This document shows positions 1 to 7,995 of a stretch of 15,249 bases of DNA, piece after piece. The DNA lies in contig JAZQHY010000001.1 of assembly GCA_045540815.1 (NCBI GenBank), positions 1-15,249 on the forward strand, in the 5' to 3' direction. Under the pieces are notes generated by a model. That model made no database searches, had not been told where the DNA came from, and saw nothing but the letters and a program-made list of their open reading frames with translations. Made by a program: the position numbers and the translations under genes. This stretch comes from JAZQHR01 sp045540815 (GTDB lineage Bacteria > Bacillota > Clostridia > UMGS1810). How positions within the stretch are numbered: the first letter of the stretch is position 1; every line of letters begins with the position of its first letter.

Positions 1-2
1 TA

Positions 3-119
3 CTTTTATACCAAATGGTTGATGACATACTTAATCTAGATAACGATATTATTGATGAGTATGTTAAGGAAGAAATAAGAAGAAAGGTTATAAAACCTAA
101 TTTAGAAGAAATAAGATAG
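3..119 (+). CDS. 3' end of an unidentified protein gene (partial)
   Basis: An open frame enters from the left edge and ends with TAG, giving 38 visible residues. They are charged and look helical (a DDILNLDNDIIDEYVKEEIR stretch, then a short basic tail), with no motif I recognise. The spoIIP ATG follows after one base, so the two are probably cotranscribed. The germination protease gene gpr is a common neighbour of spoIIP in Clostridia, but this tail does not resemble the end of GPR as I know it, so I leave it unnamed. That it is coding is an inference from the open frame and the tight junction with spoIIP. Confidence 0.6.
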   Translation, partial: LLYQMVDDILNLDNDIIDEYVKEEIRRKVIKPNLEEIR

Positions 120-120
120 G

Positions 121-1203
121 ATGATGAATATGGCAAAAAAGAGAAACAAAAAGAAAATAGGGTTAGTAAAAACTATATTAATTACTTTATTAATATTAAT
201 TATTTCTATAGTAGGTGTTTATTTTTCTATAAAAAAATTAAATTCTGATACTTGCAAGTTGATGATAAATAGCGTTATACCAATTGTAAACGCTAAAAAT
301 GTGGACAGCACAAATAGTAATTTGGCTTCAGAATTTTTCACAGATGGACTATCAAGGTGCAGAACGTGGATAAGCTACTATATACCAGCAATATCAATTG
401 TTGAGGCATCAAACAATATTGTTATAGAAGTTGACGACGTAAGTCAGTCTGAAGAGCGTCTGCCAATAGTTGAATCAAAAATTATCTCTGATAACAGAAT
501 AAAAAATGATACTACATATTCTCCTGATTTTAATGCACTTTTGAATCAGGAACTATCATTTGAAATAAATAAAAATTTGCCTTCAATACTCATAGTTCAT
601 ACTCACGCTTCGGAATCATACACACCTACAAACCAAAATTCGTATTTGCCCAGTGATCCTTCAAGAACAGAGGACACAAGATTTAATATGGTCAGAGTAG
701 GGGAAGAAATGACAAAAGAACTTAAAAAATATGGATTAAACGTTATTCACGATAAGACTATTCACGATTATCCATCATATACTAATTCATATAAAAATAC
801 ACTTACCACTATAGATGAGCATCTTGAAAATAATCCTTCAATTCAAATTGTGCTAGATATCCACAGAGATGCTCTTCAGGCAGCTGACGGGACAAAAACA
901 AAGCTTGTTACAGAGCTAAACGGTGAAAAAGTTGCACAGGTTTTAGTGCTGTGCGGAACAAATCAAGCAGGTCTTCCAAATGACCATTGGGAAGAAAACC
1001 TAAAATTTGCACTAAAAATACAAGATAAATTAGATAAATTCTATCCAGGACTTGCAAGACCTTTAAGCATAAGAAAAGAACGTTTTAATATGCACGCTAC
1101 AAACGGTTCGCTTATACTTGAAATAGGTACAAATGGTAATACTCTTGAAGAGGCGTTGGCTTCAATTAAATATCTTGCAAAATGCGTAGCAGAAGTTTTA
1201 TAA
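121..1203 (+). CDS. spoIIP: Stage II sporulation protein P (SpoIIP), engulfment cell-wall hydrolase
   Basis: SpoIIP is a membrane-anchored amidase/endopeptidase that works with SpoIID and SpoIIM to degrade septal peptidoglycan and drive engulfment of the forespore. The 360-residue product has a basic N-terminus, one transmembrane segment at about residues 15-36, a variable linker, and the SpoIIP catalytic domain from about residue 150. Family motifs are HTHASESYTP at 160-169 (candidate zinc-binding and catalytic His/Glu), DIHRDA at 246-251 and LILEIGT at 331-337 with a conserved Glu. Its length is normal for the family. ATGs at 121, 124 and 130 are all possible. The one at 130 has an AGG nine bases upstream and gives a simple MAKK start, while 121 is the longest. 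The gene is nearly fused to the preceding frame and is followed by an intrinsic terminator. I see no internal sporulation promoter. The family call is secure, the exact start is not. Confidence 0.95.
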   Translation: MMNMAKKRNKKKIGLVKTILITLLILIISIVGVYFSIKKLNSDTCKLMINSVIPIVNAKNVDSTNSNLASEFFTDGLSRCRTWISYYIPAISIVEASNNIVIEVDDVSQSEERLPIVESKIISDNRIKNDTTYSPDFNALLNQELSFEINKNLPSILIVHTHASESYTPTNQNSYLPSDPSRTEDTRFNMVRVGEEMTKELKKYGLNVIHDKTIHDYPSYTNSYKNTLTTIDEHLENNPSIQIVLDIHRDALQAADGTKTKLVTELNGEKVAQVLVLCGTNQAGLPNDHWEENLKFALKIQDKLDKFYPGLARPLSIRKERFNMHATNGSLILEIGTNGNTLEEALASIKYLAKCVAEVL

Positions 1204-1208
1204 ATTTT

Positions 1209-1248
1209 ATACAACCCATAGTAGTATTTTGGGTTGTATTTTATTTTT
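1209..1248 (+). terminator. Rho-independent terminator after spoIIP
   Basis: Perfect 10-bp stem: ATACAACCCA at 1209-1218 pairs with TGGGTTGTAT at 1230-1239. The loop is 11 bases and a T-rich tract follows. It starts five bases after the spoIIP stop codon and ends that transcript. Confidence 0.88.
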
Positions 1249-1275
1249 GATAATGATATAATGACGTTGTAATAT
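1247..1275 (+). promoter_or_regulatory. Candidate sigma-A promoter for the cysteine-rich protein gene
   Basis: TTGATA at 1247-1252, a 17-base spacer, then TAATAT at 1270-1275. It lies just beyond the spoIIP terminator and about 33 bases before the start codon at 1309. The surrounding DNA is very AT-rich, so chance matches are likely. A GGGAG ribosome binding site is at 1298-1302. Confidence 0.4.
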
Positions 1276-1308
1276 TTATATAAATATAATCTAGAATGGG
1301 AGTAATAT

Positions 1309-1566
1309 ATGGAAAATAATTTTTCATACTTTCAAAATAATAAATGTATGTATTTCCCTTGCCACAAAAAAGAGGATGAATATTTTAACTGCTTGTTCTG
1401 TTACTGCCCTCTTTACGCTTTGGGAGATAAATGCGGAGGGAATTTTGTGTACACAGAAGATGGCATAAAGGATTGCTCAAACTGCCTTATTCCTCACAGC
1501 GAAAATGGATATTTATATATAATGTCAAAGTTAAGTGAAATTTCCAAGCTTGCTAAAAGAAAATAA
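1309..1566 (+). CDS. Cysteine-rich small-domain protein, putative metal binding
   Basis: This 85-residue soluble protein has eight Cys (13, 18, 28, 31, 33, 42, 56, 59) and nearby His at 19 and 63. The spacing reads C-x4-CH, CxxCxC, CGG, CxxC-x3-H. It fits the family known only as 'cysteine-rich small domain' (Pfam PF04071, from memory), found in Clostridia and methanogens and sometimes next to cobalamin biosynthesis genes. The residues suggest bound zinc or an iron-sulfur cluster, but the molecular role is unknown. No cobalamin gene is visible here. The gene is monocistronic, with its own RBS (GGGAG), a candidate promoter, and terminators on both sides. A lysine-rich helical tail follows the last Cys. 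Expression is supported by the clean gene boundaries; the function is not established. Confidence 0.85.
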   Translation: MENNFSYFQNNKCMYFPCHKKEDEYFNCLFCYCPLYALGDKCGGNFVYTEDGIKDCSNCLIPHSENGYLYIMSKLSEISKLAKRK

Positions 1567-1567
1567 A

Positions 1568-1606
1568 TAAAAACCACAGTTTCTTTACTAGCTGTGGTTT
1601 TTATAT
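1568..1606 (+). terminator. Rho-independent terminator after the cysteine-rich protein gene
   Basis: AAAACCACAG at 1570-1579 pairs with CTGTGGTTTT at 1592-1601 (10 bp, 12-base loop), followed by more T residues. It lies directly after the TAA at 1564-1566. Confidence 0.88.
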
Positions 1607-1753
1607 TTATTATTAGAAGGTATTAATCTTTTTGCAGACCATTAATCAGACCATAAGGTACGGATAAAAGCACCTGGTTTGGGTGGAATTAACAATATCG
1701 CTATATAAGTGGTATGTCCTTATTATGTAAGCAAGAATTGACTATGCTTTTTT
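1607..1753 (+). other. Unassigned intergenic element with direct repeats and possible RNA stems
   Basis: No convincing gene lies between 1567 and 1872. After the terminator, about 130 bases hold a direct repeat CAGACCAT (1635-1642 and 1647-1654, period 12). ATAAGG at 1653-1658 could pair with CCTTAT at 1718-1723, enclosing about 60 bases that contain a possible GGT/ACC hairpin. AAGCA (1729-1733) and TGCTT (1745-1749) followed by T residues form a weak terminator-like hairpin overlapping the nadE promoter. The sequence is less AT-rich than its surroundings (for example CACCTGGTTTGGGTGG), which is unusual for spacer DNA here. It lies upstream of the nadE promoter, so it is unlikely to be a nadE leader riboswitch. 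It could be a small RNA, a decayed gene or a dispersed repeat. I recognise no known RNA class. Confidence 0.35.
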
Positions 1754-1766
1754 GTTGTGATATAAT
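1738..1766 (+). promoter_or_regulatory. Strong extended -10 sigma-A promoter for nadE
   Basis: TTGACT at 1738-1743, exactly 17 bases, then a perfect TATAAT at 1761-1766 preceded by TGA (extended -10). Transcription would begin near 1773, giving a leader of about 100 bases to the preferred nadE start. I see no riboswitch fold in that leader. Confidence 0.8.
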
Positions 1767-1872
1767 TTATTGGAAAATATTGTTTTGTTTACTTTTTCTG
1801 TTTTGGATAAAATCAAAAAAAGTATGAAATATAATATTTATATAACGAAGGCTTAGATTGGGTGATATTCAA

Positions 1873-3771
1873 ATGAAAGACGGATATATAAAAGTTATGT
1901 GCGCAACAACAAAAACAGTTGTTGCAGATTGCAAAGCTAATACACAGAGTATATTTGAAGCTATGGATAGAGCGTCAAATTGCGGTGCAAAGGTTTTAGT
2001 TACAGGTGAGCTAAGCATTACGGGGTATACATGCGCTGATTTGTTTTTTCAAAAGAAACTACTTGACTCAGCTGTAGAATCGTTAGAGAAAATAAAGAAT
2101 AAAAGCAAAGATGTTGATTGCATAATTATAGTAGGTATTCCTCTTTTGCGCGATAACAGTCTATACAATTGTGCGGTTGTTATGCTTAAAGGCGAAATAC
2201 TGGGAGTAGTGCCAAAAACATATATTCCAAATTATAATGAATTTTATGAACACCGAACTTTTTCTTCTGCTCCCGATGTAAATGGAGTTATAAAAATATT
2301 AGGTAAAGAATATCCGTTTGGAAATAAACTTATTTTTAAATGCAGACAAATGCCGGAGTTTACGATTGGCGTTGAGATATGTGAGGATTTGTGGACACCT
2401 GTTCAACCATCAGTGTCACACGTTTTAAATGGTGCATCTATAATTGCAAACCTTTCAGCCAGCAACGAGATAGTAGGCAAGAGTGAGTACAGACGTAACC
2501 TTATAAAAATGCAGTCTGCAAGACTTCGCTGTGCATATATTATGGCAAACCAGGGGGTAGGAGAGTCAACTACTGATTTGGTGTTTAGCGGACATAATAT
2601 TATAAGCGAAAGTGGAAATATTTTAGCTGAAAATACTGTTTTTAGCGGTGATGATATCATTGCCGAGGTTGATGTTCAAGCTCTTATTGGCGAAAGAATG
2701 CAGACAAACACCTATAAAACACATAATGAGCATTATGTTAAAATAGAGTTTGATATGGATATTAAAGATACAACTCTTACAAGGTGTGTGAGTAAATTAC
2801 CATTTGTTCCAACTAAAAATATAGGACAAAGATGCGAGGAAATTCTTTCTATTCAAACAGAAGGTCTGGCAAAAAGGGTATCTCATACAAATGCAAAAAA
2901 ACTCGTAATAGGAATTTCAGGAGGTCTTGATTCGTGCCTGGCACTTCTTGTTGCTGTCAGAGTAATGGATAAGCTTGGCAAGGACAGAAAAGATATATTA
3001 GCAATCAGTATGCCGTGCTTTGGCACCACTTCAAGGACAAAAAATAACGCAGAGATGCTTTGTGATGTGCTGGGCGTATCTTTTGAGGAGATAGTTATAA
3101 AAGACGCTGTAAAACAGCATTTTAAAGATATAGGTCAAAGCGAAGAAAATTATGACGTTACCTATGAAAATTCGCAAGCAAGAGAGAGAACACAGGTTCT
3201 TATGGATGTTGCCAATAAATGCGAAGGTCTTGTAATTGGTACGGGTGACCTTTCAGAACTTGCGCTTGGTTGGGCTACGTACAATGGTGACCATATGTCT
3301 ATGTATGCCGTAAATGCATCTGTTCCAAAAACAATTATCAGACATATAGTAGGATATGTTGCAAAAAGCTCACAAAACTCTAAGCTTTTTGATATATTAA
3401 ACGATATATTGGATACTCCTGTAAGTCCAGAACTTTTACCAAGTAAAGGTGATGACATATCACAGTGCACAGAGGAACTTGTTGGCCCATATCAGCTGCA
3501 CGATTTCTTTTTGTATTATGTTGTAGGATGTGGATTTAGTCCTGCTAAAATATTTAGATTAGCAAAATATGCATTTGATGACTATGATGAAACAACTATA
3601 AAAAAATGGCTTGTAAATTTCTACAGAAGGTTTTTCTCGCAACAGTTTAAACGTTCGTGCCTTCCTGATGGACCAAAGGTAGGTTCAATATCCTTATCAC
3701 CACGTGGTGATTGGCGTATGCCAAGTGATGCGAGTGCATCTGTGTGGATAGACGAAGCGGAAAATCTATAA
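1873..3771 (+). CDS. nadE: Glutamine-dependent NAD(+) synthetase
   Basis: Catalyses the last step of NAD biosynthesis: deamido-NAD plus ATP plus glutamine gives NAD. Glutamine is hydrolysed in the N-terminal domain and ammonia is channelled to the synthetase domain. The 632-residue product shows a nitrilase-like glutaminase domain (about 5-280) with the catalytic triad Glu46 (GELSITGYTCADLF), Lys115 (PKTYIPNYNEF) and Cys170 (GVEICEDLW). The ATP-pyrophosphatase synthetase domain follows, with the P-loop SGGLDS at 349-354 and later GTGDLSELALGW and YAVNASVPKT. The frame can be extended to a TTG at 1858, but the ATG at 1873 has GGGTG six bases upstream and gives the usual MKDG start of this long NadE type. 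The gene stands alone between a strong promoter and a terminator. Confidence 0.96.
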   Translation: MKDGYIKVMCATTKTVVADCKANTQSIFEAMDRASNCGAKVLVTGELSITGYTCADLFFQKKLLDSAVESLEKIKNKSKDVDCIIIVGIPLLRDNSLYNCAVVMLKGEILGVVPKTYIPNYNEFYEHRTFSSAPDVNGVIKILGKEYPFGNKLIFKCRQMPEFTIGVEICEDLWTPVQPSVSHVLNGASIIANLSASNEIVGKSEYRRNLIKMQSARLRCAYIMANQGVGESTTDLVFSGHNIISESGNILAENTVFSGDDIIAEVDVQALIGERMQTNTYKTHNEHYVKIEFDMDIKDTTLTRCVSKLPFVPTKNIGQRCEEILSIQTEGLAKRVSHTNAKKLVIGISGGLDSCLALLVAVRVMDKLGKDRKDILAISMPCFGTTSRTKNNAEMLCDVLGVSFEEIVIKDAVKQHFKDIGQSEENYDVTYENSQARERTQVLMDVANKCEGLVIGTGDLSELALGWATYNGDHMSMYAVNASVPKTIIRHIVGYVAKSSQNSKLFDILNDILDTPVSPELLPSKGDDISQCTEELVGPYQLHDFFLYYVVGCGFSPAKIFRLAKYAFDDYDETTIKKWLVNFYRRFFSQQFKRSCLPDGPKVGSISLSPRGDWRMPSDASASVWIDEAENL

Positions 3772-3842
3772 AATAAACTGACTAGCATCACTATTAATAA
3801 TTGTGGCTGTGTAGAAAATATAACTTTATTTTTAAGATAATA

Positions 3843-3876
3843 AAAAAGCATTGAATTATAAAATTCAATGCTTTTT
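3843..3876. terminator. Bidirectional terminator between nadE and clpX
   Basis: Perfect 15-bp stem: AAAAAGCATTGAATT at 3843-3857 and AATTCAATGCTTTTT at 3862-3876, with the four-base loop ATAA. A-runs on one side and T-runs on the other let it act on both strands. It serves the convergent nadE and tig-clpP-clpX transcripts. Confidence 0.92.
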
Positions 3877-3890
3877 ATGTTTATAATATA

Positions 3891-5135
3891 TTATGCTGTT
3901 TCTTTTACGTTGTACACGATAGTAGGCGAGGTAAGAGATGTAACATTTTCTTTTGTTACCGTACAAACAGAATTTTTTCCTTCTGACGGTACTTCGAACA
4001 TTATGTCCATCATAACTTCTTCCATTATCGCTCTTAATCCTCTTGCACCTGTTTTTCTCTGTATAGCCTTGTTTGCAATCTCTTCAATGGCATCATCATC
4101 AAATTTGAGTGTTACATTATCCATTTCAAGAAGCTTTTTGTACTGTTTTATAAGTGCATTTTTTGGCTCGGTTAGAATTTTGACAAGTGCATTTTTGTCA
4201 AGTGACTCTAGTGTAACCAGAACAGATAAACGTCCGATAAATTCCGGAATCAAACCAAATTTCAAAAGGTCCTGAGGTAGGATGTCTTTTAGGATTTCTC
4301 CAACATTTTTGTCTGCTTTTGATGTAATCTCTGCACCAAATCCTAAACCTTTTTTGCCTGTTCTCTGACCAATTATTTTTTCTATGCCGTCAAAAGCTCC
4401 ACCGCATATGAAAAGAATGTTTGATGTATCGATTTGTATACATTCCTGTTGCGGGTGCTTTCTTCCTCCCTGAGGCGGAACAGAAGCAACAGTACCTTCA
4501 AGAATTTTTAATAGCGCCTGTTGAACGCCTTCTCCGCTGACATCGCGTGTTATAGAAGGATTTTCAGATTTTCTTGCTATTTTGTCGATTTCGTCAATGT
4601 ATATTATTCCTTTTTCGGCTTTTTCTATATTGAAATCAGCTGCCTGTATAAGCTTTAAAAGAATGTTTTCAACATCTTCGCCAACATAACCTGCTTCTGT
4701 AAGAGAGGTTGCATCGGCTATAGCAAATGGAACATCAATTATTTTAGCAAGTGTTTGTGCAAGCAGTGTTTTACCTGAGCCAGTAGGGCCTAGGAGTAAG
4801 ATGTTACTTTTTTGAATTTCAACGTCATTGTCAAAATCTTCAGAGGTTATTCTTTTATAGTGGTTATACACTGCGACAGCTAAGCTTTTTTTTGCCTTAT
4901 CTTGACCAATCACATAATCATCAAGTATTTCTTTTATTTCCTTAGGCTTTGGCAAAGATTCGAGGCTTGAGAATGACTCGAACTCGTCATATTCACTGGA
5001 AATAATGTCACAGCAAAGGTCAACGCACTCGTTGCAGATGAATACGTCAGGACCTGCGATAAGACGCATTACCTCTTCCTGACTTTTACCGCAAAAAGAG
5101 CATTTTAGCTGTTTTTTATTATCTGTGTTTGCCAC
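3891..5135 (-). CDS. clpX: ATP-dependent Clp protease ATP-binding subunit ClpX
   Basis: AAA+ unfoldase that recognises tagged proteins and feeds them into ClpP in the cytoplasm. The 414-residue product is complete. It has an N-terminal zinc-binding domain with Cys12, 15, 34 and 37, Walker A GPTGSGKT at 116-123, pore loop GYVG at 149-152, Walker B IIYIDEID at 177-184, and a second pore loop with RKH at 225-227. The LGF at 264-266 is the ClpP-docking loop, and GARGLRAIMEE in the C-terminal domain is sensor II. The start is GTG, with an AAGAGGTG ribosome binding site five bases upstream. It is 21 bp downstream of clpP and is the last gene of the tig-clpP-clpX operon. lon, which follows in many Clostridia, is absent here, since a terminator comes next. 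Confidence 0.97.
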   Translation of the reverse strand: MANTDNKKQLKCSFCGKSQEEVMRLIAGPDVFICNECVDLCCDIISSEYDEFESFSSLESLPKPKEIKEILDDYVIGQDKAKKSLAVAVYNHYKRITSEDFDNDVEIQKSNILLLGPTGSGKTLLAQTLAKIIDVPFAIADATSLTEAGYVGEDVENILLKLIQAADFNIEKAEKGIIYIDEIDKIARKSENPSITRDVSGEGVQQALLKILEGTVASVPPQGGRKHPQQECIQIDTSNILFICGGAFDGIEKIIGQRTGKKGLGFGAEITSKADKNVGEILKDILPQDLLKFGLIPEFIGRLSVLVTLESLDKNALVKILTEPKNALIKQYKKLLEMDNVTLKFDDDAIEEIANKAIQRKTGARGLRAIMEEVMMDIMFEVPSEGKNSVCTVTKENVTSLTSPTIVYNVKETA

Positions 5136-5156
5136 GTTAACACCTCTTTTTATAAA

Positions 5157-5741
5157 TTAGTTTCTCTTTGCCCAAACTTCGTCAACCAGACCGTATTCTT
5201 TTGCTTCCTGAGCAGACATAAAGTTATCTCTGTCAGTGTCTTTTTCGATTTGTGAAAGCTCTTTGCCTGTTCTTTCGCTAAGAATGGTATTTAGTGTCTG
5301 TTTAATCTTTATAAGTCTGTCGGCGTGGATTTTTATATCAGTGGCCTGACCCTTCATACCGCCAAGCGGCTGGTGAATCATAATTTCACTGTTTGGAAGA
5401 GCATATCGTTTTCCTTTAGTGCCGGCAGCGAGCAAAAATGCTCCCATACTAGCAGCCATACCAATGCATATTGTTGAAACATCACAAGAAATGTATTGCA
5501 TTGTGTCATAAATCGCCATACCCGCTGTAACCGAGCCTCCCGGACTGTTGATATACAGACATATATCTTTGTCGGGGTCTTCAGCTTCCAAAAATAGAAG
5601 CTGTGCAACAACTAGCGAAGCAGTTGCATCATTTACCTCATCACTTAAAAATATAATTCTGTCTTTTAGTAGTCTTGAATAAATATCGTAAGAACGCTCG
5701 CCACGGTTGGTTTGTTCTACGACCATAGGAACTAAACTCAT
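5157..5741 (-). CDS. clpP: ATP-dependent Clp protease proteolytic subunit ClpP
   Basis: Serine peptidase that forms the double-heptameric barrel of ClpXP/ClpCP. At 194 residues it is the normal size. The triad is visible as Ser98 (GMAASMGAF), His123 (MIHQPLGG) and Asp172 (TDRDNF). The N-terminal MSLVPMVVEQTNRGERSYDI stretch is typical, and mature ClpP usually loses a few of these residues. A GGGAGG ribosome binding site precedes the ATG by eight bases. It sits 35 bp after tig and 21 bp before clpX. I find no promoter and no CtsR-type heptad repeat upstream, so transcription most likely comes from the tig promoter. Confidence 0.98.
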   Translation of the reverse strand: MSLVPMVVEQTNRGERSYDIYSRLLKDRIIFLSDEVNDATASLVVAQLLFLEAEDPDKDICLYINSPGGSVTAGMAIYDTMQYISCDVSTICIGMAASMGAFLLAAGTKGKRYALPNSEIMIHQPLGGMKGQATDIKIHADRLIKIKQTLNTILSERTGKELSQIEKDTDRDNFMSAQEAKEYGLVDEVWAKRN

Positions 5742-5776
5742 AGTGTATCCCTCCCGTAAAATATTAATGCTAAATA

Positions 5777-7066
5777 TTATCTAAGTTTTGAAGATTTAAC
5801 GATGAATTCAAGCGCTTTTTTGTTAAGCATTTCTTCTTTCATAGCATCTTTATCTTCGTCGCGAAGAAGAGTTTCAAGTTTATCAAGCTCCATGTTGTAA
5901 TCTTTAGCCATTTTCTTAAGCTCAGCTTTAAATTCGTCTTCTTCGATAGTCATATTTTCAGCTTTTGCAATAGCTTCTAGAACTAGAGTAGATTTAACCT
6001 GAGATTCAGCCTGCTCTTTGAACTGCTCTTTAAATGCATCAAGAGTAGAACCTGTAAGCTGAAGATATTTTTCAAGGTTAAGACCCTGTGCTGAAAGTCT
6101 GTAATCAAAATCTCTTGCAATGTTGTTTAGCTGATTGTTAATCATTGCTTCAGGAATTTCAACTGTAGCATTTTCAACTACTTTTCCAAGCACAAGATTT
6201 TCATTTTCAACTTTCATTTTTTCTTTGTTAGCTTTATTAAGTTTAGCCAAGATATCAGCCTTGTATTCTTCAAGAGTGTCAAATTCGCTGGCATCTTTAG
6301 CAAAATCATCGTTTAATTCAGGAAGTTCTTTTTCTTTGATTTCTTTAACTGTTACTTTAAATAGGGCAGGTTTGCCTTTTAATTCCTCAGCGTGATATTC
6401 TTCAGGGAATGTAACGTTAACTTCAACTTCTTTTCCGATTTCAGCACCGATTAATTGATCTTCAAAACCTGGAATGAAAGCGCCGCTGCCAATTTCAAGC
6501 GGATAGTCTGTTCCTTTGCCGCCTTCGAATGCAACGCCGTCAGTAAATCCTTCAAAGTCAATAGTAGTCATATCGCCTGCTTTAACTGCTCTGTCTTCAA
6601 CAGTTATAATTCTAGCATTCTGCTCTCTAACTCTGTTTATTTCAGCGTCAACATCTTCTTCAGTAGCTTTGTATCTTATTTTTTTGCCTTTTATTTCTAT
6701 GTACTCACCAAGAGTAACTTCAGGTTTTACAGTAACAGTAGCTGTAATAACAAGATCTTTGCCCTCGCCGATTTCTTCAACGTCGATTGCAGGCTGGTCA
6801 ACAGGAGATATACCTGATTCTTTTACAGCAGCCTCGTAGGCGTCAGGGCATACGAAGTTTATAGCATCCTCGTAGAATACTGCTTCGCCATAATACTTTT
6901 CAATCATTTTTCTTGGCACTTTACCTTTTCTAAATCCAGGGATAGAAATGTGCTTTGCATTTTTCTGATATGCTTTCTGCATACCTTCTTCGAAAGTTTT
7001 GCTGTCAATCTTTATTGTTAATTTAACAACATTTTTTTCGATTTGTTCGTTTTTTACTATTTTCAT
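5777..7066 (-). CDS. tig: Trigger factor, ribosome-associated chaperone
   Basis: Trigger factor binds the ribosome next to the exit tunnel and shields nascent chains; it also has prolyl isomerase activity. The 429-residue product has the N-terminal ribosome-binding domain with the signature GFRKGKVP at 44-51. An FKBP-type isomerase domain follows at about 150-240 (TTIDFEGFTDG and GSGAFIPGFEDQLIG), then the helical C-terminal chaperone domain. The frame extends to an ATG at 7111, but the ATG at 7066 has an AGGGGG ribosome binding site and gives the usual MKIVKNEQIEKN start. The longer form would place its first codon on top of the promoter -10 region. It is the first gene of tig-clpP-clpX, coupling folding of new chains with degradation. 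Confidence 0.97.
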   Translation of the reverse strand: MKIVKNEQIEKNVVKLTIKIDSKTFEEGMQKAYQKNAKHISIPGFRKGKVPRKMIEKYYGEAVFYEDAINFVCPDAYEAAVKESGISPVDQPAIDVEEIGEGKDLVITATVTVKPEVTLGEYIEIKGKKIRYKATEEDVDAEINRVREQNARIITVEDRAVKAGDMTTIDFEGFTDGVAFEGGKGTDYPLEIGSGAFIPGFEDQLIGAEIGKEVEVNVTFPEEYHAEELKGKPALFKVTVKEIKEKELPELNDDFAKDASEFDTLEEYKADILAKLNKANKEKMKVENENLVLGKVVENATVEIPEAMINNQLNNIARDFDYRLSAQGLNLEKYLQLTGSTLDAFKEQFKEQAESQVKSTLVLEAIAKAENMTIEEDEFKAELKKMAKDYNMELDKLETLLRDEDKDAMKEEMLNKKALEFIVKSSKLR

Positions 7067-7114
7067 TTGTAGGTTCCCCCTATAAAATATTGTTTTAAAT
7101 TCTATCAACATAAT

Positions 7115-7123
7115 ATTATATCA
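7115..7123 (-). promoter_or_regulatory. Extended -10 promoter for tig-clpP-clpX
   Basis: On the minus strand, TGATATAAT contains a perfect TATAAT at 7115-7120 with an extended -10 TG two bases upstream of it. The -35 position at 17 bp (7138-7143, TAGCAA) matches poorly. Upstream are two near-identical T6/A6 tracts (around 7125-7137 and 7146-7160) that could act as an UP element. Transcription would start near 7108, leaving about 40 bases of leader. Confidence 0.6.
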
Positions 7124-7214
7124 AACTTTTTAAAAAATTGCTACTACTTTTTTAAAAAATATGAAATATTTATAAAAAAAGCAAGTGTTTGGACAGTTTT
7201 TTTTGATGTTTAAC

Positions 7215-7925
7215 CTAAAATTCCACTTTGTATGGAGTGAAATCTAGAAAATCGGCAGATGTAAGTTTGAAATATACATTATCTACTTTTCCTTCAAAAG
7301 CATATCTTAAAGCATTTGAATGAAGATGCCCATAAAGGCAAATATCTACATTGTATTTATTTAATATATCCATATAATCCTTATTTACAGTGTGTTCCTT
7401 AGTTATCGGAGGATAGTGGAGGACAGCTATTATTTTTTCGGGTTTTTTATCAATGCATGACTTAAGCGAAAGTTCAAGCCTGTTAAGCTCACGATTATAG
7501 ATTTTTTCGTTTTCGGCATTGAAGTTTCCGTAGCTTTTGTCCGGCCAGCCTCGTGTGGCACAAATGGCAATATCATTATACATATATGAGTTGTTGTTTA
7601 AAAAAGTCATTGTGTTAAATTCGTTTTCGCCAATGTATTTATTTAGCTTTGTAACACTTTCCCACCAATAGTCGTGATTGCCTTTTGATATTATTTTTTT
7701 GCCGTTTAAGTTGTTTATAAAGCTGAAATCTTCATAGCATTCGTTTAAATACATTGCCCACGAAATATCTCCGCCTACTATTACTACGTCATCGGAAGAC
7801 ACAGTTTTATTCCAGTTTTCTTTTATCCTATCCATATAATTTGCCCACAAATCACCATAGATATCCATAGGTTTATCTTTTATACTGAGTGAAAGATGCA
7901 AATCAGACATAGCATATATTGCCAT
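7215..7925 (-). CDS. Metallophosphoesterase (calcineurin-like phosphohydrolase, COG1768-like)
   Basis: A 236-residue cytoplasmic protein with all the metal-coordinating motifs of the calcineurin-like fold: DLH at 8-10, GGD at 51-53, GNHD at 82-85, LHYPP with His170, and GHLH at 199-202. These bind two divalent cations and hydrolyse phosphomono- or diesters. It resembles the small COG1768 'predicted phosphohydrolase' group of Firmicutes. The substrate is not known to me; nucleotides or cyclic dinucleotides are possible but unsupported. The ATG at 7925 is chosen because GGAGGTG lies five bases upstream; an in-frame ATG at 7943 falls before that RBS. No clear terminator separates it from tig, so some read-through into that operon is possible. 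Confidence 0.92.
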   Translation of the reverse strand: MAIYAMSDLHLSLSIKDKPMDIYGDLWANYMDRIKENWNKTVSSDDVVIVGGDISWAMYLNECYEDFSFINNLNGKKIISKGNHDYWWESVTKLNKYIGENEFNTMTFLNNNSYMYNDIAICATRGWPDKSYGNFNAENEKIYNRELNRLELSLKSCIDKKPEKIIAVLHYPPITKEHTVNKDYMDILNKYNVDICLYGHLHSNALRYAFEGKVDNVYFKLTSADFLDFTPYKVEF

Positions 7926-7958
7926 TTTATCACCTCCGTACATTTTTTGTACTTGGAT

Positions 7959-7987
7959 ATTATACTATATAAATCATTCAAAGTCAA
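7959..7987 (-). promoter_or_regulatory. Sigma-A promoter for the metallophosphoesterase gene
   Basis: On the minus strand, TTGACT at 7987-7982, 17 bases, then TATAAT at 7964-7959. The RBS and ATG are about 20-35 bases downstream. It is back to back with the comEC promoter. Confidence 0.8.
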
Positions 7988-7995
7988 AAGTCGGT

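Noticed and set aside
1774..1872. A riboswitch in the nadE leader
   Set aside because: About 100 bases of AT-rich sequence without stable complementary arms or any conserved core I know; no terminator or RBS-sequestering hairpin.
7979..7991. AAAGTCAAAAGTC, reminiscent of a CtsR heat-shock operator half
   Set aside because: The full tandem heptad is absent, and the sequence is simply the -35 region of the phosphoesterase promoter. No CtsR or CIRCE element is seen before tig or clpP either.
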